From Lachnospiraceae bacterium (GTDB lineage Bacteria > Bacillota > Clostridia > Lachnospirales > Lachnospiraceae), in contig JAHZFJ010000057.1 of NCBI GenBank assembly GCA_019421365.1, positions 1 to 8,836 on the forward strand: a stretch of DNA of 8,836 nucleotides, read 5' to 3'. Positions 5,553 through 8,836 of this stretch are shown here, piece after piece. The position numbers and the translations under genes are program-made. The notes under the pieces were generated by a model that worked only from the letters and a program-made list of their open reading frames with translations, searched no databases and had not been told where the DNA came from. Every line of letters starts with the position of its first letter. Position 1 is the first letter of the stretch.

Positions 5553-6632
5553 ATGAGAGGAAATCCAGTGTCAATCATAATCCCAGCTTATGATCCAGAT
5601 GAAAGACTATTACAATTAGTAGAGGAGGCTACAATTAGATTGCATAATATTCATCTAATTGTAGTGAACGACGGAAGTAAAGAAGAGAAAAGAGAGCTTT
5701 TTAATAAGGTAGAAAAATATGGTGTTGTATTGAATCATAATAAGAATTATGGGAAAGGAAGGGCGATAAAGACAGCGCTTACTTACATTCATTCAAATGA
5801 ATCGAAAGATACAATTGTAGTCATAGTTGATGCAGATGGGCAGCATACAGTTGCAGACATTGATAAAGTTGTAGAGGCAGCAGGAGCAGATCAGACTTTG
5901 ATTTTAGGAAGCCGTGCTTTCGTGGGAAATGTACCGGTACGTAGTCAGTTTGGTAACTCGTTGACAAGAGGAATCTTTCGGCTAGCTACAAAGGTTTCTA
6001 TTACAGATACACAGACGGGGCTTCGTGCATTTTCTTATAGCCTGATTCCGTATCTTGTAAGAATTGAAGGAGAACGTTATGAATATGAAATGAATGTATT
6101 ATTACAGTGTGCGAGAGATGGTATTAATATGATAGAAATACCGATTTCGACAATTTATCTAGAGGAAAATAAGTCATCACATTTTCGAGTAATCAAAGAT
6201 TCCTATCGAATTTATAAAGAAATCATACGTTTTTCTTGTTCTTCTTTAATATCATTTTTTATTGACTACGGAATGTTTACCTTATGTAATCTAATATTTG
6301 GAGCATTAGGTATGCATCAAGCTGTTACAGTGAGTAATCTAGGAGCACGATGTATAAGTTCTGTATGTAATTACACAATGAATAAGAAATACGTATTTAA
6401 AGATAAAGATAATATCCATAGTTCTGCAGTCAAATATTTTACTTTAGTTATTATGATTCTAGGCATGAATACTTTACTGCTAATGTTGCTTGTACATACA
6501 ATCTTACCAAATCCTTATATAGCGAAGATTATAGCTGAAATTATTATGTTTATAGTAAGCTACTATGTACAGAAACATTTTGTTTTTCATAAAAGTAGAA
6601 AGGAAGCAAAAGCATATGGTAAAGCTAATTAG
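5553..6632 (+). CDS. Bifunctional GT2 glycosyltransferase (DPM1-like) fused to GtrA membrane domain
   Basis: A 359-aa fusion. Residues 1 to about 225 are a GT-A fold family 2 glycosyltransferase: VSIIIPAYDPDE (6-17), VVNDGS (37-42), the metal-binding DADGQH (93-98) and GSR..GN (119-126), resembling polyprenyl-phosphate mannose/glucose synthases. Residues about 227-347 form a GtrA-like domain (PF04138) with four hydrophobic helices (about 228-252, 258-276, 295-317, 322-340) and the typical YNY/NKKYVF and QKHFVF ends. The likely role is to load a sugar from a nucleotide donor onto polyprenyl phosphate and move it outward for decoration of a surface polymer. I chose the ATG at 5553, preceded by TGGAGGT (5542-5548), over in-frame starts at 5523 and 5541, the second of which overlaps that site. 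Its 3' end overlaps the next gene by 17 bases. The sugar is unknown. Confidence 0.9.
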   Translation: MRGNPVSIIIPAYDPDERLLQLVEEATIRLHNIHLIVVNDGSKEEKRELFNKVEKYGVVLNHNKNYGKGRAIKTALTYIHSNESKDTIVVIVDADGQHTVADIDKVVEAAGADQTLILGSRAFVGNVPVRSQFGNSLTRGIFRLATKVSITDTQTGLRAFSYSLIPYLVRIEGERYEYEMNVLLQCARDGINMIEIPISTIYLEENKSSHFRVIKDSYRIYKEIIRFSCSSLISFFIDYGMFTLCNLIFGALGMHQAVTVSNLGARCISSVCNYTMNKKYVFKDKDNIHSSAVKYFTLVIMILGMNTLLLMLLVHTILPNPYIAKIIAEIIMFIVSYYVQKHFVFHKSRKEAKAYGKAN

Positions 6633-7743
6633 AGTGAAAAGTAAACCTCCTAAAGAGATGTCAATTCCAGCGATGATCGTGATGGATGTTTTATTGTATC
6701 TGGTTTGTATGGGGAGCTTTTTACTGTATTTTTATATATTACCGCACCATTATAACGATACGGGAAAGGTAGTTGCGTCAACAGATACAAGTACACAACA
6801 ATTTGCATTATCGGGGGGAGAAGATTCAAGTACAACCGTGGATAATACAACTTCAACTGGAGATGGCACAAAAGGCAAGCGAGGTCAACGAGGTGAAATG
6901 TCAAGTGACAGTGAGTCAGGGAGAATTCCAAGTGCAGTGAGTAATGAAAACACCAGTGAACAACAGGCCGATAAGAGCTCTGGAGAGAGTATGAAAGAGA
7001 GTGAGAAGAATAGCGAAGAGATTCAAAACTATACCGATGATAAGGTTGATCTAACAGTGAATAAAATTATCACCGGAACGGGAGCTGATCAAGTTACATA
7101 TTATGTGGCAGATGTTAAGGTTAGCAACATTGCTTATCTTCGTACGGGATTTGCTTCTGGTGAGTATGGGAAGAATATAAGGGAGTCAGTACAGGATATG
7201 GCTAATGATTATAATGCAATCTTAGCGATGTCAGGAGATTATTACGGAAACAGTGATACCAGTTTGGTTATTCGTAATGGAGTATTATATCGGAACGACA
7301 TTGTTGGAACTGATATATGTGTCTTATTCACTGATGGTACAATGAAAACATATTCACCAGATGAATTTGATGTTGATGAAGTAGTCGCTGCTGGGGCATG
7401 GCAAGCATGGAACTTCGGACCGTCTTTGTTAGATGATAATGGAGATATAGCATCGTCCTTCAATACAACTTCGTATCTGAGTAGTGAGAATCCAAGAGCA
7501 GCAATTGGATATATAGAACCAGGTCATTATATGTTCGTGACGGTAGATGGTCGTAATGAAGGATATAGTAGAGGGGTTACTTTAAGTGAATTAGCGGGAA
7601 TTATGTCTTCTTTAGGTTGTAAGGTTGCTTATAATCTAGATGGTGGTAAATCATCAGCTATGGTTTATGATGGAGAGTATGTGAATCAACCAGCAGATGG
7701 TGGAAGAACCATCAGTGATATTATATATATAGGAGAAGAATAG
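6616..7743 (+). CDS. Membrane-anchored phosphodiester glycosidase (NAGPA-domain) protein
   Basis: A 375-aa protein with a basic N-terminus, one membrane helix (about residues 18-43), a long low-complexity Ser/Thr/Glu/Asp linker (about 50-140) and an extracellular NAGPA domain (PF09992) from about 145. Family landmarks are MSGDYYG (205-211), the conserved NPRAAIGY (292-299), VDGR (310-313), SRGVTLSELA (318-327) and NLDGGKSSAMV (340-350). The animal member of this domain removes GlcNAc from a phosphodiester; bacterial ones are thought to act on phosphodiester-linked glycans of the envelope. The ATG at 6616 has AAGGAAG at 6600-6606 and lies inside the end of the GT2-GtrA gene, so the two are translationally coupled. 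A longer in-frame start at 6565 would lie deeper inside that gene and spoil the signal-anchor topology. The real substrate is unknown, but the context points to the sugar added by its neighbour. Confidence 0.88.
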   Translation: MVKLIRVKSKPPKEMSIPAMIVMDVLLYLVCMGSFLLYFYILPHHYNDTGKVVASTDTSTQQFALSGGEDSSTTVDNTTSTGDGTKGKRGQRGEMSSDSESGRIPSAVSNENTSEQQADKSSGESMKESEKNSEEIQNYTDDKVDLTVNKIITGTGADQVTYYVADVKVSNIAYLRTGFASGEYGKNIRESVQDMANDYNAILAMSGDYYGNSDTSLVIRNGVLYRNDIVGTDICVLFTDGTMKTYSPDEFDVDEVVAAGAWQAWNFGPSLLDDNGDIASSFNTTSYLSSENPRAAIGYIEPGHYMFVTVDGRNEGYSRGVTLSELAGIMSSLGCKVAYNLDGGKSSAMVYDGEYVNQPADGGRTISDIIYIGEE

Positions 7744-7761
7744 AAAGGTAGGTAAGAGAGA

Positions 7762-7968
7762 ATGAGTGGAAAGATACTACCTCATATTGTAATTGTATTG
7801 GCAGCGATGTTTATTACATTTTGGATTTTAGATCAGTTGAATCCTATTATGAACTTCATTAATAATTCTATATCAAATGTATTGTTATTATTATTTAGTA
7901 TCGCATCATTAGTAAATGCAATCTTTTCAATCGCTTGGTATCGGAAAAGTAAGCAGAAAGAGTCTTAA
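7762..7968 (+). CDS. Small two-helix membrane protein, unknown function
   Basis: A 68-aa protein made almost wholly of two hydrophobic helices (about residues 5-24 and 38-59), joined by a short Asn-rich loop and ending in a basic tail (YRKSKQKES) that should face the cytoplasm. It starts 18 bases after the NAGPA gene; the upstream AAGGTAGGTAAGAGAG gives a moderate ribosome site. The spacing and strand place it in the same operon, so it may be an accessory subunit of the glycan system. No conserved motif is recognised. No convincing terminator follows it. Confidence 0.65.
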   Translation: MSGKILPHIVIVLAAMFITFWILDQLNPIMNFINNSISNVLLLLFSIASLVNAIFSIAWYRKSKQKES

Positions 7969-8005
7969 TCCAAAGAAAGCAATAGTTTTTGAATAGAATA
8001 GTAGC

Positions 8006-8024
8006 AATATACAAATAGTATATT
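8006..8024. promoter_or_regulatory. Short AT-rich inverted repeat upstream of the flavin reductase promoter
   Basis: AATATAC (8006-8012) and GTATATT (8018-8024) form a 7-bp palindrome with a 5-nt loop, ending 5 bp before the -35 at 8030. It could be a regulator site. In such AT-rich sequence it may also be chance. Confidence 0.2.
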
Positions 8025-8029
8025 ATTGG

Positions 8030-8058
8030 TTGACAAGATGGTATATATATTATATATT
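8030..8058 (+). promoter_or_regulatory. Sigma-A promoter of the flavin reductase gene
   Basis: TTGACA at 8030-8035 and TATATT at 8053-8058 (five of six matches) are separated by 17 bp. Transcription would begin near 8065, giving a leader of about 125 nt that contains the whole repeat copy B. Confidence 0.75.
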
Positions 8059-8078
8059 AGTAATTATTACTATTATTG

Positions 8079-8161
8079 TAGGAAATTACAAAATTCTTTG
8101 TAACGAGAGCCTTGGAACACAGATGTGTTGTCGATACGAAGAAGAGTTTTGCAATTTCCTA
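8079..8161. repeat. 83-bp palindromic repeat, copy B, in the flavin reductase leader
   Basis: Ends TAGG...CCTA. The left arm (8079-8098) matches the complement of the right arm (8142-8161) at 18 of 20 positions. Pairing can resume further in: TGTA (8099-8102) against TACG (8135-8138), past three unpaired right-side bases. An inner hairpin AACAC/GTGTT sits at 8116-8129. The right 44 bases align without gaps to copy A (32 of 44). In the mRNA it would fold into a long stem with an inner hairpin, followed by AATTTTTATT, so it could act as a partial terminator or a protective 5' structure as well as being a dispersed repeat. Confidence 0.7.
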
Positions 8162-8190
8162 ATTTTTATTAGTAAGAAGGGAGAAAAGAA

Positions 8191-8691
8191 ATGAATAGTA
8201 ACGTATTTTTTAACTTATCATATGGTGTATATGTTATCTCTACATGGGATGATGGAAGAGCGACTGGTTGTGTTGCTAATAGTGCTATGCAGATTACATC
8301 AGAACCAGCAACAATTGCAATTAGTATTAATCATGACAATTATACTAACAAATGTATTCAAGAGAGTGGAAGATTTGCAATTTCTATATTAACAGAAGAG
8401 GTTGATCCACAAATCATAGGAACGTTTGGTTACCAATCTGGTGAAACAGTAAACAAGTTTGACGCAGTTGATTATGAAATCAAGGGTATGCTACCTGTGT
8501 TAAAAGATTCATGTGGTTATATAACCTGTGAAGTCATTAATAAGATGGAGACTGAAACTCATACCGTATTCTTAGGTAAAGTTCTAGAAGGTGATGTTAT
8601 GGGAGAGGGTAATCCGATGACTTACTCTTATTATCATAAAGTGAAAAAGGGTAGGAGCCCAAAGAACGCTCCAACATATATTGCAGAGTAG
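8191..8691 (+). CDS. Flavin reductase-like FMN-binding protein (Hrb-type N-domain without rubredoxin)
   Basis: A 166-aa protein of the flavin-reductase-like domain family (PF01613), a split-barrel FMN-binding fold. LSYGVYVIST (residues 9-18), TGCVANSAMQIT (25-36, flavin-contacting) and ISINHDNYTNKCI (44-56) are typical. The C-terminal NPMTYSYYHKVKKG (141-154) and PKNAPTY (157-163) match the linker that in high-molecular-weight rubredoxins (Hrb) leads into a rubredoxin domain. Here the protein ends right after that linker, and no CxxCG motif is encoded downstream. It probably passes electrons from NAD(P)H through FMN to partners such as flavodiiron proteins or a separate rubredoxin, in oxygen or nitric oxide defence. 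The ATG at 8191 has AAGGGAG at 8178-8184. It is a single-gene unit with its own promoter. Confidence 0.88.
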   Translation: MNSNVFFNLSYGVYVISTWDDGRATGCVANSAMQITSEPATIAISINHDNYTNKCIQESGRFAISILTEEVDPQIIGTFGYQSGETVNKFDAVDYEIKGMLPVLKDSCGYITCEVINKMETETHTVFLGKVLEGDVMGEGNPMTYSYYHKVKKGRSPKNAPTYIAE

Positions 8692-8733
8692 TAAATAATA
8701 AATGATAAATGATAAATAATAGATAATAAATAA
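8692..8733. repeat. Heptanucleotide tandem repeat, six units
   Basis: Six head-to-tail 7-bp units begin directly after the flavin reductase stop: TAAATAA, TAAATGA, TAAATGA, TAAATAA, TAGATAA, TAAATAA. Two positions vary, always by A/G transitions. Because seven is not a multiple of three and the unit is rich in stop codons, it closes all three forward frames. It may be a slippage product, a spacer or a site of copy-number variation. Confidence 0.85.
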
Positions 8734-8836
8734 TACAAGCCAGTAAAGGAGTAGAGTTATCTGATATGATCCCTGTCAAGTCAATGTCATTAAGTTAAGC
8801 AAAATAGAACGCTTATGTCGATAAAAAGAGACGTAA
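8734..8836. other. Gene-poor tail at the window edge
   Basis: No convincing gene is seen in these 103 bases. AAAGGAG (8745-8751) precedes an ATG at 8766, but the frame gives only MIPVKSMSLS before a stop, with poor spacing. A 7-bp stem (TTATGTC 8813-8819 with GACGTAA 8830-8836, one wobble) runs into the window end and may be part of a longer hairpin. Confidence 0.4.

Noticed and set aside
6650..6931. Minus-strand open frame opposite the NAGPA gene's membrane helix and linker
   Set aside because: Its composition mirrors the low-complexity linker on the other strand; no ribosome site and no family.
8766..8798. Ten-residue ORF MIPVKSMSLS as a gene
   Set aside because: Poor spacing to the AAAGGAG site and very short length; nothing supports translation.

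Overview
The window is AT-rich DNA from a low-GC Gram-positive bacterium, most likely a Clostridia/Lachnospiraceae member close to the plant-polysaccharide-degrading clostridia. This is an inference from several signs: strong AGGAGG-type ribosome binding sites, sigma-A promoters, intrinsic terminators, a PadR/DUF2812 pair, a fused GT2-GtrA protein next to a phosphodiester glycosidase protein, and an Hrb-like flavin reductase. No rRNA, tRNA, CRISPR array, complete insertion sequence or phage gene is visible.

Layout. (1) 1-1740: a cytoplasmic GH13 alpha-glucosidase-type enzyme (+), ending at a 12-bp hairpin shared with the convergent gene. (2) 1741-2836: a stand-alone argC (-) with a structured leader and two tandem ARG-box-like sites over its promoter. 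(3) 2910-4012: a two-gene PadR-DUF2812 operon (+) driven by a perfect-consensus promoter that lies inside a 53-bp palindrome, and closed by a 15-bp terminator. (4) 4038-5366: an intracellular GH5 hydrolase with an extra C-terminal helical region. (5) 5386-5515: a 59-bp palindromic repeat, then an intrinsic terminator. (6) 5553-7968: a tight three-gene cassette of GT2-GtrA, a membrane-anchored NAGPA-type phosphodiester glycosidase and a 68-aa two-helix membrane protein. It probably makes or trims a surface glycan. (7) 8030-8836: a strong promoter, an 83-bp repeat related to the one at 5386, a flavin reductase that stops where the rubredoxin domain of Hrb proteins would begin, a heptanucleotide tandem repeat at that point, and a gene-poor tail.

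The two glycoside hydrolases lack signal peptides, so they would act on sugars or oligosaccharides already inside the cell. The cassette at 5553-7968 faces outward: a lipid-linked sugar would be made inside, moved across the membrane by the GtrA part, and acted on by the external NAGPA domain. The flavin reductase belongs to redox or oxygen-defence metabolism. Apart from the cassette and the PadR pair, the neighbours look functionally unrelated.

The least ordinary parts are non-coding: a pair of homologous palindromic elements (5386-5444 and 8079-8161), the nested palindrome around the PadR promoter, terminator-like hairpins placed just upstream of ribosome binding sites, and the heptamer array. 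I do not see a clear new multi-gene defence or mobile system here.
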